DNA of 34,577 nt from Silicimonas sp. (GTDB taxonomy: Bacteria > Pseudomonadota > Alphaproteobacteria > Rhodobacterales > Rhodobacteraceae). The notes beneath the pieces were generated by a model. The model was not told where the DNA came from. It saw only the letters and a list, made by a program, of their open reading frames with translations, and did not search any database. The stretch lies in NCBI GenBank assembly GCA_013002465.1, contig JABDJO010000116.1, forward strand, positions 1 to 34,577, given 5' to 3'. Shown here piece by piece: positions 24,169 through 32,273 of the stretch; the first letter of the stretch is position 1; each line of letters starts with the position of its first letter. The position numbers and the translations under genes are program-made.

Positions 24169-25614
24169 ATGCGACGCCTTCGAAACGTTAAGATCGTAGC
24201 GACACTCGGACCGGCGTCCAGCAGCTATGAGATGATCCGTGCGCTGTTCGAAGCCGGGGCCGACGTGTTCCGCCTGAACATGAGCCACGGCGAGCATGCC
24301 GACATCGCCGAACGTCACCGGATCATCCGCGAAGTCGAAAAGGACGTCGGGCGTCCGATTTGCATCCTTGCCGACCTCCAGGGGCCAAAGCTCAGGCTGG
24401 GCACTTTTTCGAAAGACGAGGAAGAACTGGAAGAAGGTCAGTCCTTCCGGCTGGATCTTGATGACGCGCAGGGCGATGCAACCCGCGTTCAACTGCCACA
24501 CCGCGAGATTTTCGAGGCCCTGCAAGAAGGCGCGTCGCTTCTGGTCAATGACGGCAAGATCCGTCTGCGGGTGAAGGAATGCGGCAATGATTATGCGAAC
24601 TGCGTGGTCGAAGTCGGTGGCACGATCTCGGACCGCAAGGGCGTCAACGTGCCCGATGTGGTACTGCCGCTTGCCGCCCTTTCGCCGAAAGACAAGAAAG
24701 ACCTGGATTTCGTGTGCGATCTTGGTGTCGACTGGCTGGCACTGTCATTCGTGCAGCGGGCCGAAGACGTCCACGAAGCGCGCGAATTGACCCGGGGACG
24801 TGCCTCGTTGATGACCAAGGTCGAAAAACCGGCTGCGGTTCACGAATTCGAAGCGATCCTCGAAGCCTCGGACGGCGTTATGGTCGCGCGCGGCGACCTT
24901 GGCGTTGAACTTCCGGTGCAGAACGTGCCGCCGATCCAGAAACGCCTCGTGCGCAAGTGCCGCGCCGTGGCCAAGCCGGTCGTCGTGGCGACCCAGATGC
25001 TGGAATCGATGATCGAAAGCCCGATGCCGACCCGGGCCGAGGTGTCCGATGTGGCCGCTGCCATCTATGAAGGGGCCGATGCGGTGATGCTTTCTGCCGA
25101 AAGCGCTGTTGGCAGCTATCCGGTCGAAGCGGTTTCGACCATGAACAACGTCGCAATCGAGGTTGAAAGCGACCCGACCTATCGGCAGGTGATCGAAGCC
25201 AGCCGGGGCGGTGTAAAGGAATCGGTGGCCGATGCCATCGTTTCGGCGGCGCGCGAGATTGCCGAAACAGCCGATATTCGCGTGATCTGCTGTTACTCCC
25301 AATCCGGCACGACCGCGCTTTTGGTGTCGCGCGAACGCCCTCGTGTGCCGATAATCGCCATGACATCGCGCATGGGAACTGCCCGCCGATTGAGCCTTAG
25401 CTGGGGTTTGCATTGTGTGAAGACGAACGAAGTCGACCGATTCAAATCCGCCGTCGTCAATTCGGCCCGTGCGTCAATAAAAGAAGGCTTTGCCGAGCCC
25501 ACAGATTTCCTTGTGGTGACCGCAGGCGTGCCCTTTGGGCGGCCCGGAACCACCAATATCCTGCGCGTGGCGTCCTGTGATGAACGGCTGATAATTCCTT
25601 CAGATCCCGAATAA
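24169..25614 (+). CDS. pyk: pyruvate kinase
   Basis: A 481-residue glycolytic enzyme that transfers phosphate from phosphoenolpyruvate to ADP, giving pyruvate and ATP. Family motifs in order: KIVATLGPASS near the N terminus, RLNMSHGEH, LADLQGPKLRLG, the active-site lysine in MTKVEKP (Lys217), VARGDLGVELP, ATQMLESMI, PTRAEVSDVAAAIYEGADAVMLSAESAVG, and the C-terminal regulatory domain (CYSQSGTTA). Length is normal for the homotetrameric bacterial form. The ATG at 24169 has CAAGGAAACC upstream. It is divergent from the amidohydrolase gene, with operator-like dyads between. Confidence 0.97.
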   Translation: MRRLRNVKIVATLGPASSSYEMIRALFEAGADVFRLNMSHGEHADIAERHRIIREVEKDVGRPICILADLQGPKLRLGTFSKDEEELEEGQSFRLDLDDAQGDATRVQLPHREIFEALQEGASLLVNDGKIRLRVKECGNDYANCVVEVGGTISDRKGVNVPDVVLPLAALSPKDKKDLDFVCDLGVDWLALSFVQRAEDVHEARELTRGRASLMTKVEKPAAVHEFEAILEASDGVMVARGDLGVELPVQNVPPIQKRLVRKCRAVAKPVVVATQMLESMIESPMPTRAEVSDVAAAIYEGADAVMLSAESAVGSYPVEAVSTMNNVAIEVESDPTYRQVIEASRGGVKESVADAIVSAAREIAETADIRVICCYSQSGTTALLVSRERPRVPIIAMTSRMGTARRLSLSWGLHCVKTNEVDRFKSAVVNSARASIKEGFAEPTDFLVVTAGVPFGRPGTTNILRVASCDERLIIPSDPE

Positions 25615-25625
25615 TCGCCGCAAAA

Positions 25626-25877
25626 ATGCCAAAAATGACCGCCAAAGCTGTGGTCATGGTAGAATACGTCGATCTCATAATGGTTCTTGGCGTGATCGTG
25701 CTTGGTCTGGCATTTCCAGCCGCTGTTGGCGCGTTTTCACGTGGTTCCCCGCCGCGCGCGGCCATGCTGGCACTTTTTGCCGGTGGCGTAATGATTCTCT
25801 ATGCCAATGCGTCGCGCCCCGGGGGCTATTCGGCCGCCGAAATGCCGCAGGTCTTCATGCGGGTCTTTACCGGCTAG
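25626..25877 (+). CDS. small two-helix membrane protein
   Basis: An 83-residue protein of unknown function, 11 bases after pyk. Two hydrophobic segments (DLIMVLGVIVLGLAFPAAVGAF-like, about 16-38, and AAMLALFAGGVMILYANA-like, about 45-63) are joined by SRGSPPR, as in an inner-membrane hairpin. Base composition and codon use match the neighbours, which supports it being real. An alternative ATG at 25656 gives a 73-residue protein beginning MVEYVDLI; neither start has a good ribosome binding site, and the close spacing to pyk suggests coupled translation. Confidence 0.7.
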   Translation: MPKMTAKAVVMVEYVDLIMVLGVIVLGLAFPAAVGAFSRGSPPRAAMLALFAGGVMILYANASRPGGYSAAEMPQVFMRVFTG

Positions 25878-25910
25878 ACGCCACGACCACCGAACGCGCT
25901 TTTTCTCTTG

Positions 25911-26003
25911 TCAGAGAGTGCGGTCGCATGTATGCGACACGCTCTGAACGGGTCCTCCGGCCAAGTGGCATGCCGAGGGGGCTTTGCAACCGTCCGACTT
26001 TGA
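25911..26003 (+). promoter_or_regulatory. structured leader upstream of rpmI
   Basis: A perfect hairpin, GTCGCA (25923-25928), loop TGTA, TGCGAC (25933-25938), is enclosed by TCAGAG (25911-25916) pairing with CTCTGA (25942-25947). A second possible stem pairs CCTCCGGC with GCCGAGGG further down. The region ends at the AGGAG of rpmI. L35-L20 operons are autoregulated through leader RNA in several bacteria, so this could be an L20-binding leader; I cannot match it to a known family. Confidence 0.45.
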
Positions 26004-26015
26004 CAGGAGATGGAA

Positions 26016-26216
26016 ATGCCCAAGATGAAGACGAAATCAAGCGCCAAGAAGCGCTTCAAGGTCTCTGCGACCGGCAAGGTGATGAGCGGTCAGGCTGGCA
26101 AGCGCCATGGCATGATCAAACGCACCAACAAATTCCTTCGCAATGCGCGTGGCACGACAGTGATGTCCGAGCCTGACCAGAAGCTGGTCAAGCGCTATAT
26201 GCCGTACGATCGTTAA
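26016..26216 (+). CDS. rpmI: 50S ribosomal protein L35
   Basis: A 66-residue ribosomal protein of the large subunit. It begins [15 protein letters not shown], the L35 signature, and is strongly basic ([15 protein letters not shown]). The ATG at 26016 has CAGGAGATGG upstream; an ATG two codons earlier falls on the Shine-Dalgarno and is not used. It is 15 bases ahead of rplT, the standard rpmI-rplT pair. infC, which precedes rpmI in many genomes, is not here; the operon appears to begin with rpmI behind a structured leader. Confidence 0.97.
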   Translation: MPKMKTKSSAKKRFKVSATGKVMSGQAGKRHGMIKRTNKFLRNARGTTVMSEPDQKLVKRYMPYDR

Positions 26217-26231
26217 GGGAGGGATTGAGAA

Positions 26232-26591
26232 ATGCGCGTTAAAGGCGGAACAGTCACCCACGCACGTCACAAGAAGGTCACCGATCAGGCCAAAGGCTAT
26301 TACGGTCGTCGCAAGAATACCTTCAAAGTCGCCCGCCAGGCGGTCGACAAGGCCAAGCAGTACGCAACCCGCGACCGCAAGAACCGCAAGCGCAACTTCC
26401 GCGCCCTGTGGATCCAGCGGATCAACGCCGCGGTGCGCAGCCACGACGAGGCGCTGACGTATTCGCGCTTCATCAACGGTCTGTCGCTCGCGGGGATCGA
26501 GGTTGACCGCAAGGTGCTTGCCGATCTGGCCGTCCACGAACCCGACGCATTCGGAGCCATCGTCGAAAAGGCGAAGGCCGCGCTCGCGTAA
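26232..26591 (+). CDS. rplT: 50S ribosomal protein L20
   Basis: A 119-residue large-subunit protein that binds 23S rRNA early in assembly and represses its own operon in several bacteria. Signatures are [35 protein letters not shown] and [31 protein letters not shown] gives a strong ribosome binding site. A Rho-independent terminator follows 29 bases after the stop. Confidence 0.98.
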   Translation: MRVKGGTVTHARHKKVTDQAKGYYGRRKNTFKVARQAVDKAKQYATRDRKNRKRNFRALWIQRINAAVRSHDEALTYSRFINGLSLAGIEVDRKVLADLAVHEPDAFGAIVEKAKAALA

Positions 26592-26620
26592 ATCACCCCG
26601 ACAAGGGTACATGAAAAACG

Positions 26621-26655
26621 AAGCCGCGGACCTGAGAAGGGTCTCGCGGCTTTTT
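26621..26655 (+). terminator. Rho-independent terminator after rplT
   Basis: AAGCCGCGGACC (26621-26632) pairs with GGTC-T-CGCGGCTT (26640-26652) with one bulged T and a 7-base loop, followed by TTTTT overlapping the stem end. This should end the rpmI-rplT transcript, so the next small gene and pheS need readthrough or their own promoter. Confidence 0.85.
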
Positions 26656-26673
26656 GCTTGAAGGACAGGACGG

Positions 26674-26850
26674 ATGAGCGATCAGCAATGCGAAATCATG
26701 GGCCTTGTCGGGTTTATCGTGGCGGGGATCATCTTCATCCTCGTCGGTATGCGCGACGGCGATGCACTGGTCGCAATTGGCAGCGTGGTCTGGACGCTGG
26801 CCTGCGTGTTGTGGCTGATCCCGCACATGCGCGGCAAGGACCGGGGCTGA
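26674..26850 (+). CDS. 58-residue two-helix membrane protein
   Basis: A small gene between rplT and pheS. AAGGACAGGA precedes the ATG, a good ribosome binding site. The product has two hydrophobic segments, IMGLVGFIVAGIIFILVG (about 8-25) and ALVAIGSVVWTLACVLWLI (about 31-49), joined by MRDGD, and a basic tail (MRGKDRG). This looks like a membrane hairpin with both ends in the cytosol. It begins 19 bases after the rplT terminator and ends 55 bases before pheS, so it may be the first gene of the pheS transcript. I know of no function. Confidence 0.7.
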   Translation: MSDQQCEIMGLVGFIVAGIIFILVGMRDGDALVAIGSVVWTLACVLWLIPHMRGKDRG

Positions 26851-26905
26851 ACTTGCACGGCGCACTTCCTGAGGATAGCACGCAAGCGACAAGCAAGGGT
26901 GGACG

Positions 26906-27970
26906 ATGGACGATCTGAGAGAAAAGTACCTGAAAGCGATCTCTGGCGCTGCTGACGAGGCGGCCTTGGAAGACCTGCGCGTTGCTGCGGTTGGCAAGAA
27001 GGGCGAGGTCAGCCTGCAGATGCGCGAGTTGGGCCGAATGACGCCCGAGGAACGTCAGGTTGCCGGACCAAAGCTGAACGCCTTGAAAGACGAGATCAAT
27101 TCGGCCCTCTCCGCCAAGAAGGCCGCCCTCGAAGACGCCGCCCTCGACGAACGGCTTCGGGGTGAATGGCTGGACGTGACGCTGCCGGGGCGCGATCGGC
27201 GACTGGGCACGGTCCATCCCGTCAGCCAGGTCACGGAAGAGGTTTCGGCCATCCTTGCCGACATGGGTTTTGCCGTGGCCGAGGGCCCCCAGGTCGAAGA
27301 CGACTGGCATAATTTCGATGCCCTGAACATCCCCTCACACCACCCGGCGCGCACCGAGATGGACACGTTTTACATGGCACGCGGCGAAGGCGACAACCGC
27401 CCGCCCCATGTGCTTAGAACCCACACCAGCCCGGTCCAGATCCGCACGATGCAGGCGCAAGGCGCACCTCTTCGCGTGATTGCCCCGGGCCGCGTGTACC
27501 GCGCCGATTACGACCAGACGCACACGCCTATGTTCCACCAGGTCGAGGGGCTGGCGGTGGACAAGGATATCTCGATGGCGAACCTGAAATGGGTGCTTGA
27601 GGAGTTCTTTTCGGCCTTCTTCGGCACATCGGTCAAAACCCGCTTCCGCGCTTCGCACTTCCCCTTCACCGAACCCTCGGCCGAAGTCGACATCCAGTGT
27701 TCCTGGGAAGGCGGCACGGTGAAGGTCGGCGAAGGCGACGGCTGGCTTGAGGTTCTGGGCTCCGGCATGGTTCACCCAAAAGTGCTGGAAGCCGGCGGCA
27801 TCGACCCGGTCGAGTGGCAGGGGTTCGCCTTCGGCATGGGCATCGACCGGATGGCGATGCTGAAGTACGGCATCCCCGATTTGCGGGCGTTCTTTGATAG
27901 CGATTTGCGGTGGCTCAGGCATTACGGGTTTTCGTCGCTGGCCGTGCCGACGCTGCATGGGGGGCTTTGA
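26906..27970 (+). CDS. pheS: phenylalanyl-tRNA synthetase alpha subunit
   Basis: A 354-residue catalytic subunit of the (alpha-beta)2 enzyme that charges tRNA-Phe. The N-terminal coiled coil covers about residues 1-85 and the class II catalytic core the rest: [26 protein letters not shown] with [11 protein letters not shown], motif 2 region [34 protein letters not shown], and motif 3 [17 protein letters not shown]. Length is normal. AAGGGTGGACG precedes the ATG. pheT follows after a 394-base gap that holds a small gene and tandem hairpins, rather than directly adjoining it. Confidence 0.97.
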   Translation: MDDLREKYLKAISGAADEAALEDLRVAAVGKKGEVSLQMRELGRMTPEERQVAGPKLNALKDEINSALSAKKAALEDAALDERLRGEWLDVTLPGRDRRLGTVHPVSQVTEEVSAILADMGFAVAEGPQVEDDWHNFDALNIPSHHPARTEMDTFYMARGEGDNRPPHVLRTHTSPVQIRTMQAQGAPLRVIAPGRVYRADYDQTHTPMFHQVEGLAVDKDISMANLKWVLEEFFSAFFGTSVKTRFRASHFPFTEPSAEVDIQCSWEGGTVKVGEGDGWLEVLGSGMVHPKVLEAGGIDPVEWQGFAFGMGIDRMAMLKYGIPDLRAFFDSDLRWLRHYGFSSLAVPTLHGGL

Positions 27971-28012
27971 AAATTCACACTGCCTTAACCATACGCGTTG
28001 AATACCTCTGTC

Positions 28013-28246
28013 ATGAGAACCAAGAACTCTCCGCTGTCGCCCGAGATTTGGCTGAACGACCTGTTCTCAAGCAAGGCGGTGAATTCGGGCGGGGTCATCC
28101 GCCGCAAGGCGCGCGATATCGAGCGTTTTGCGGGCATGGAGCAGTTCATGGCCGAAGTGGACCGTCGCGGCTATCAGGTCGCCGAGAACGCCGGTCAGGT
28201 TGTGATCTTCTGCAACCGTTCTCCGGTCCGCTGGCTCACGCGCTAA
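28013..28246 (+). CDS. small conserved hypothetical protein between pheS and pheT
   Basis: A 77-residue protein. It reads WLNDLFSSKAVNSGGVIRR, then RDIERFAGMEQFMAEVDRRGYQVAENAGQVVIFCNRSPVRWL. I recall similar small proteins in Rhodobacteraceae, some labelled N-(5'-phosphoribosyl)anthranilate isomerase, a label that does not fit a protein of this size. Function is unknown. It has an alpha/beta pattern with one cysteine near the end and no signal peptide. I use the ATG at 28013; a TTG at 27998 is also in frame. The ribosome binding site is poor. It lies 42 bases after pheS and just before two tandem hairpins. Confidence 0.7.
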   Translation: MRTKNSPLSPEIWLNDLFSSKAVNSGGVIRRKARDIERFAGMEQFMAEVDRRGYQVAENAGQVVIFCNRSPVRWLTR

Positions 28247-28247
28247 T

Positions 28248-28291
28248 CGCTTTCTTGAAAAGAAAGCGGACAGAAATCTTTTCAAGATTTC
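28248..28291 (+). repeat. two tandem perfect hairpins before pheT
   Basis: The first stem is CGCTTTCTT (28248-28256), loop GAA, AAGAAAGCG (28260-28268). The second is GAAATCTT (28273-28280), loop TTC, AAGATTTC (28284-28291). The two apices, CTTGAAAAG and CTTTTCAAG, are exact reverse complements, so the two hairpins can also pair with each other. There is no T-run, so a simple intrinsic terminator is unlikely. The pattern resembles a repeated intergenic element of Rhodobacteraceae as I recall it. Confidence 0.75.
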
Positions 28292-28364
28292 GGTTGGTCT
28301 CAATCACCTCACGCCACGCCCGATCTTGTCCGGGCATAGAACATCCCCACGCAGAGGCATTCGC

Positions 28365-30758
28365 ATGAAATTCACCCTCTCCTGGCTCCGCGAGCACCTC
28401 GACACCACCGCTTCGGTGGATGAGATCGCCGAATCCCTCACCGACCTCGGGCTTGAGGTCGAAGAGGTCGTGAACCCCGCCGACCGGCTGGCCGATTTCA
28501 CCATCGGCAAAGTTCTACGGGCGGAAAAACACCCCGATGCCGACCGGCTTACCGTCTGCCACGTCGCCACCGATCAGGGCGAAAAGCAGATCATCTGCGG
28601 CGCTCCCAATGCGCGGACGGGCATCACCGTCGTGATCGCCCACGCGGGCACCTATATTCCCGGCATCGACACCACCATTCAGGTTGGCAAGATCCGGGGC
28701 GTCGAAAGCCACGGCATGATGTGTTCCGAGCGCGAGATGGAGCTTTCGGACGAACACGACGGCATCATCGAACTCGCTTCGGGCGAGGTCGGCGACAAGT
28801 TCACCGACTGGCTGGCCACCAACGATCCTTCCAAGGTCGACCCGGTGATCGAGATCGCCATCACCCCCAATCGCCCCGACGCGCTTGGCGTCGAAGGCAT
28901 CGCCCGCGATCTGGCCGCTCGTGGTCTTGGCAGCAAAATCGACCGTCCCATTCAGCCGGTCAAAGGCGCCTTTCAAAGCCCGATCAAGGTTTCTATCGAC
29001 AATGACACACTGGATGGCGCCCCCTATTTCACCGGCCGCCTGATCAAGGGCGTGAAAAACGGGCCAAGCCCCGACTGGCTGCAGCACCGGCTGAGGGCCA
29101 TCGGTCTTCGCCCGATTTCGACGCTGGTCGACATCACCAACTTTTTCACCTTCGACCGGAACCACCCGCTGCACGTTTTTGACGCCGACATCGTCAAGGG
29201 CGATTTGCGCGTCCACCGCGCCGAGGGTGGCGAAGAGATCATGGCGCTTGACGACAAAACCTATGCTTTCGAAGAAGGCATGATGGTGATCTCGGACGCC
29301 AACGGCCCCGAAAGCATCGCCGGTGTCATGGGCGGCGCCCACTCTGGCGTGACCGAAGGGACGGTGAACGTCTTTCTGGAAAGCGCCTATTGGGACCCGA
29401 TCACGATTGCCCACACCGGACGCAAGCTGAAGGTCAATTCGGACGCCAAGTACCGGTTTGAACGCGGCGTCGATCCCCAATTCACCCTGCCGGGGCTGGA
29501 AGCGGCGACGGCGATGATCCTGGAATTGTGCGGCGGCGAAGCCTCTGACGTGGTGACAGCGGGTTCTGTTCCCGACACGACCCGCGCCTATCGGCTGGAT
29601 GCCGCGCGGTGTTCCTCGCTCGTCGGCATGGACATCCCCGAGACCACGCAACGGGCCACGCTAGAGGCACTGGGTTTCACACTGGAAGGCGACATGGCAA
29701 CGCCGCCAAGCTGGCGCCCCGACGTTACGGGCGAAGCGGATCTGGTGGAAGAGGTGGCGCGGATCGCCTCGCTGACCAACCTTGAACCCAAACCCATGGC
29801 GCGCGCCGTGCCGGGCGTGCCAAAGCCGATCCTGACGCCTTTGCAAAAGCGCGAACAGGTGGCGCGCCGGACGGCGGCGGCCCTGGGCTACAACGAATGC
29901 GTGACCTACAGCTTTATCGACGAAGCCACCGCGCTCTTGTTCGGCGGCCAGGCGGATGCGCGCGTGGCCAACCCGATCAGTTCGGAAATGACCCATATGC
30001 GGCCCGCCCTGTTGCCGGGTCTTTTGCAGGCAGCGGCACGCAACCAGGCGCGCGGCGTCACCGACCTGGCCTTGTTCGAGGTCGGCGCAGCGTTTCACGG
30101 CGGCGAACCAGATGAACAGCACCTTTTGGTCAGCGGCCTGTTGATCGGCCGAACGGGGCCAAAGGATGTCCACGGCAACAGCCGCGCGGTCGATGTCTTC
30201 GATGCAAAGGCCGACGCCGAAGCGGTACTGTCCGCCATCGGTGCCCCCGCCAGGGCGCAGATTTTCCGCGACACCGGCGCCTGGTGGCACCCCGGGCGCT
30301 CGGGGCGGATCGGTTTGGGTCCGAAAAAGACCATCGCCGTCTTTGGCGAAATCCACCCGCGCATCCTTCGCCGAATGGATGTCAAAGGCCCTGCCGTCGG
30401 CTTCACCATCTGGCCCGCCGAAGTGCCCTTGCCGCGCAAGGCAACGGCATCGCGTGGCGCACTTCGGATAAGCGATCTGCAAGCGGTCGAGCGTGACTTT
30501 GCCTTCGTTCTGGATGCCGATGTCGAAGCGTTGAACGTGGTGAATGCCGCCGCTGGTGCCGACAAGGCACTGATCGACGAGGTGCGCGTGTTCGACGAAT
30601 TCATCGGCGGATCACTGGGCGAGGGCAAGAAATCCATTGCCATCACCGTGCGGCTTCAGCCAACCGAAAAGACCCTGACCGACGACGACATCGAAACCGT
30701 CGGGCGTGCGATTGTCGAAAAGGTCACCAAGGCGACGGGCGGCGTTCTGCGCGGCTAG
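28365..30758 (+). CDS. pheT: phenylalanyl-tRNA synthetase beta subunit
   Basis: A 797-residue partner of PheS that binds and edits tRNA-Phe. It opens with MKFTLSWLREHLDT and TDLGLEVEEV (B1), has the OB-fold tRNA-binding domain at about 40-150 (VLRAEKHPDADRLTVC, GAPNARTG), B3/B4 editing domain (ITPNRPDALGVEGIARDLA, then DITNFFTFDRNHPLHVFDAD), B5, the degenerate class II core, and a C-terminal ferredoxin-like anticodon-binding domain (FDEFIGGSLGEGKKSIAITVRLQP). Length is typical. I place the start at 28365; in-frame codons run back to 28326 but do not fit the family N terminus. Confidence 0.97.
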   Translation: MKFTLSWLREHLDTTASVDEIAESLTDLGLEVEEVVNPADRLADFTIGKVLRAEKHPDADRLTVCHVATDQGEKQIICGAPNARTGITVVIAHAGTYIPGIDTTIQVGKIRGVESHGMMCSEREMELSDEHDGIIELASGEVGDKFTDWLATNDPSKVDPVIEIAITPNRPDALGVEGIARDLAARGLGSKIDRPIQPVKGAFQSPIKVSIDNDTLDGAPYFTGRLIKGVKNGPSPDWLQHRLRAIGLRPISTLVDITNFFTFDRNHPLHVFDADIVKGDLRVHRAEGGEEIMALDDKTYAFEEGMMVISDANGPESIAGVMGGAHSGVTEGTVNVFLESAYWDPITIAHTGRKLKVNSDAKYRFERGVDPQFTLPGLEAATAMILELCGGEASDVVTAGSVPDTTRAYRLDAARCSSLVGMDIPETTQRATLEALGFTLEGDMATPPSWRPDVTGEADLVEEVARIASLTNLEPKPMARAVPGVPKPILTPLQKREQVARRTAAALGYNECVTYSFIDEATALLFGGQADARVANPISSEMTHMRPALLPGLLQAAARNQARGVTDLALFEVGAAFHGGEPDEQHLLVSGLLIGRTGPKDVHGNSRAVDVFDAKADAEAVLSAIGAPARAQIFRDTGAWWHPGRSGRIGLGPKKTIAVFGEIHPRILRRMDVKGPAVGFTIWPAEVPLPRKATASRGALRISDLQAVERDFAFVLDADVEALNVVNAAAGADKALIDEVRVFDEFIGGSLGEGKKSIAITVRLQPTEKTLTDDDIETVGRAIVEKVTKATGGVLRG

Positions 30759-30771
30759 GTTATCCTTGCGG

Positions 30772-30795
30772 CGCCCGGGTCATTCCGGGCGTTTC
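30772..30795. terminator. bidirectional terminator between pheT and the GST gene
   Basis: CGCCCGG (30772-30778), loop GTCATT, CCGGGCG (30785-30791), then TTTC. The T-run is short, so termination may be partial. The GST stop codon lies inside the hairpin. Confidence 0.5.
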
Positions 30796-31475
30796 GGGAT
30801 GTTCAGACCGCGCTGAACCGCCGGACGATCCAGGAACCTGTCCAGATACGCGGGAACCTCTTTCAACTCGTTCCAGCCGACCATGTCTTTCGTTCCATAG
30901 AATTCAAGGGCACGCAGCCAGGGGGCGATGGCAATGTCGGCGATCGAATACTCGTCCACGATCCAGTCCTTCCCGTAAAGCGCGCCCTCAAGGACAGCCA
31001 AAAGCCGTTTCGCTTCGGCGAGGTAGCGGTCGCGCGGGCGTGGGTCTTCGATCTCTTTCCCGGCCAGTTTCACGAAATATCCAAGCTGGCCAAACATCGG
31101 GCCAATCCCGCCCATCTGGAACATCAGCCATTTGATCGCATCGTATTTCTTTGCGCCCAAAGGCAAAAGCTTCCCGGTCTTTTCGGCCAGATAGATCAGG
31201 ATCGCGCCGGATTCGAACAACGCAACCATGTCGCCATCGGGTCCGTTGGGGTCGATCATGGCCGGGATCTTGTTGTTGGGGTTCAGCGACAGAAATTCGG
31301 GGCTTCTCACATCAGCATCCGACAACGTCACCAGATGGGGGTCGTACTCCAACCCCAATTCTTCCAGGGCAATCGAGGCCTTGATCCCATTCGCCGTCGG
31401 AAAGGCATAAAGCTGGATGACATCCGCGCGCAGCGGGGGCCAGCGCTTGGTGATCGGGTGGGTTGCAAGGGTCAT
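30780..31475 (-). CDS. glutathione S-transferase, Nu-class-like (YfcG/YghU type)
   Basis: A 231-residue cytosolic GST. The thioredoxin-like N-terminal domain begins with LYAFPTANGIKASIALEELG, where Thr27 and Asn29 form the TxN motif of Nu-class enzymes (E. coli YfcG and YghU), which act as disulfide-bond reductases with glutathione. NPNNKIPAMID (cis-proline loop) and FESGAILIYLAE (Glu88-Ser89 binding glutathione) follow, then a helical C-terminal domain (KWLMFQMGGIGPMFGQ, typical of the YfcG group). Length is normal. It is divergent from the YtoQ-family gene by 145 bases. Confidence 0.93.
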   Translation of the reverse strand: MTLATHPITKRWPPLRADVIQLYAFPTANGIKASIALEELGLEYDPHLVTLSDADVRSPEFLSLNPNNKIPAMIDPNGPDGDMVALFESGAILIYLAEKTGKLLPLGAKKYDAIKWLMFQMGGIGPMFGQLGYFVKLAGKEIEDPRPRDRYLAEAKRLLAVLEGALYGKDWIVDEYSIADIAIAPWLRALEFYGTKDMVGWNELKEVPAYLDRFLDRPAVQRGLNIPKRPE

Positions 31476-31620
31476 GTCAGGGCTCCGGTTCGGTTGCCAA
31501 TACCTAAGGGCCGCCGCGGGATTTGAAAGACCGGGTGTCTGTGCGATTATCTGGGGTCTGATGTGCGGCTTGCGCGTGGCGCATCCTGCGTTACACCAGA
31601 CGGCAACAGGGAGATGCAGA

Positions 31621-32079
31621 ATGACGATGAAAATTTACCTTTCGGGCGAGATCCACACCGACTGGCGCGAACAGATCATCGACGGCGCAAAGGGCCTGGA
31701 TGTCACCTTTTCGGCGCCGGTTACCGATCACGGTGCCTCGGACGATTGCGGGGTCGCGATCCTTGGGGCCGAACCGAACAAGTTCTGGCACGATCACAAG
31801 GGCGCCAAGGTCAACGCGATCCGCACCCGCAAAGCGCTGCAGGACGCTGATCTTGTGGTGGTGCGGTTTGGTACAGAATACAAACAGTGGAACGCCGCCT
31901 TTGATGCCGGTTACGCCGCTGCACTGGCAAAGTCGCTGGTCATTCTGAACCCGCCGGAACATGGCCATGCTCTGAAAGAGGTCCATGCCGCAGCGCTTGC
32001 CGTGACCGAAACGCCGGCCCAGGTTGTGGCCATCCTGCGCTATGTTCTGACCGGGGACCTGCCGCGCGCCGAAAGCTGA
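31621..32079 (+). CDS. YtoQ family protein
   Basis: A 152-residue YtoQ-family protein. It opens MTMKIYLSGEIHTDWREQI, with the segments APVTDHGASDDCG, DADLVVVRFGTEYKQWNAAFDAGYAAAL and NPPEHGHALKEVHAAA that mark the family. The pattern resembles nucleoside 2-deoxyribosyltransferase-like Rossmann folds, with the DAGYAAAL helix near the presumed pocket, but no activity is known to me. AGGGAGATGCAG precedes the ATG at 31621. The open frame upstream to 31417 is not coding. Confidence 0.9.
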   Translation: MTMKIYLSGEIHTDWREQIIDGAKGLDVTFSAPVTDHGASDDCGVAILGAEPNKFWHDHKGAKVNAIRTRKALQDADLVVVRFGTEYKQWNAAFDAGYAAALAKSLVILNPPEHGHALKEVHAAALAVTETPAQVVAILRYVLTGDLPRAES

Positions 32080-32273
32080 CCTATCGCCATGGCCAGAGTG
32101 CAACACTTTTCAACCTGAACGGGAAATTTGCGTCACCAGTGCGACGGTGCGATACAATTTCCCCCTTCGAAATTGACGTTTGTCAATTAGGGTGCGCGTC
32201 GGCCTGGGCGTTGTGCTAAGGCCTTTGCACAGGTGCGGGATGCACCGGTATGAATTCAGGAAGAGGGGCAAAT
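32080..32273 (+). promoter_or_regulatory. mscL upstream region with two inverted repeats
   Basis: GGGAAATT (32121-32128) and AATTTCCC (32156-32163) are perfect 8-base arms 27 bases apart. A second dyad, AATTGAC (32171-32177), GTTT, GTCAATT (32182-32188), is perfect over 7 bases and contains a TTGAC -35-like hexamer. The gap is 194 bases, long for this window. Either could be an operator or a leader-RNA structure; I cannot name a regulator. Confidence 0.45.
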
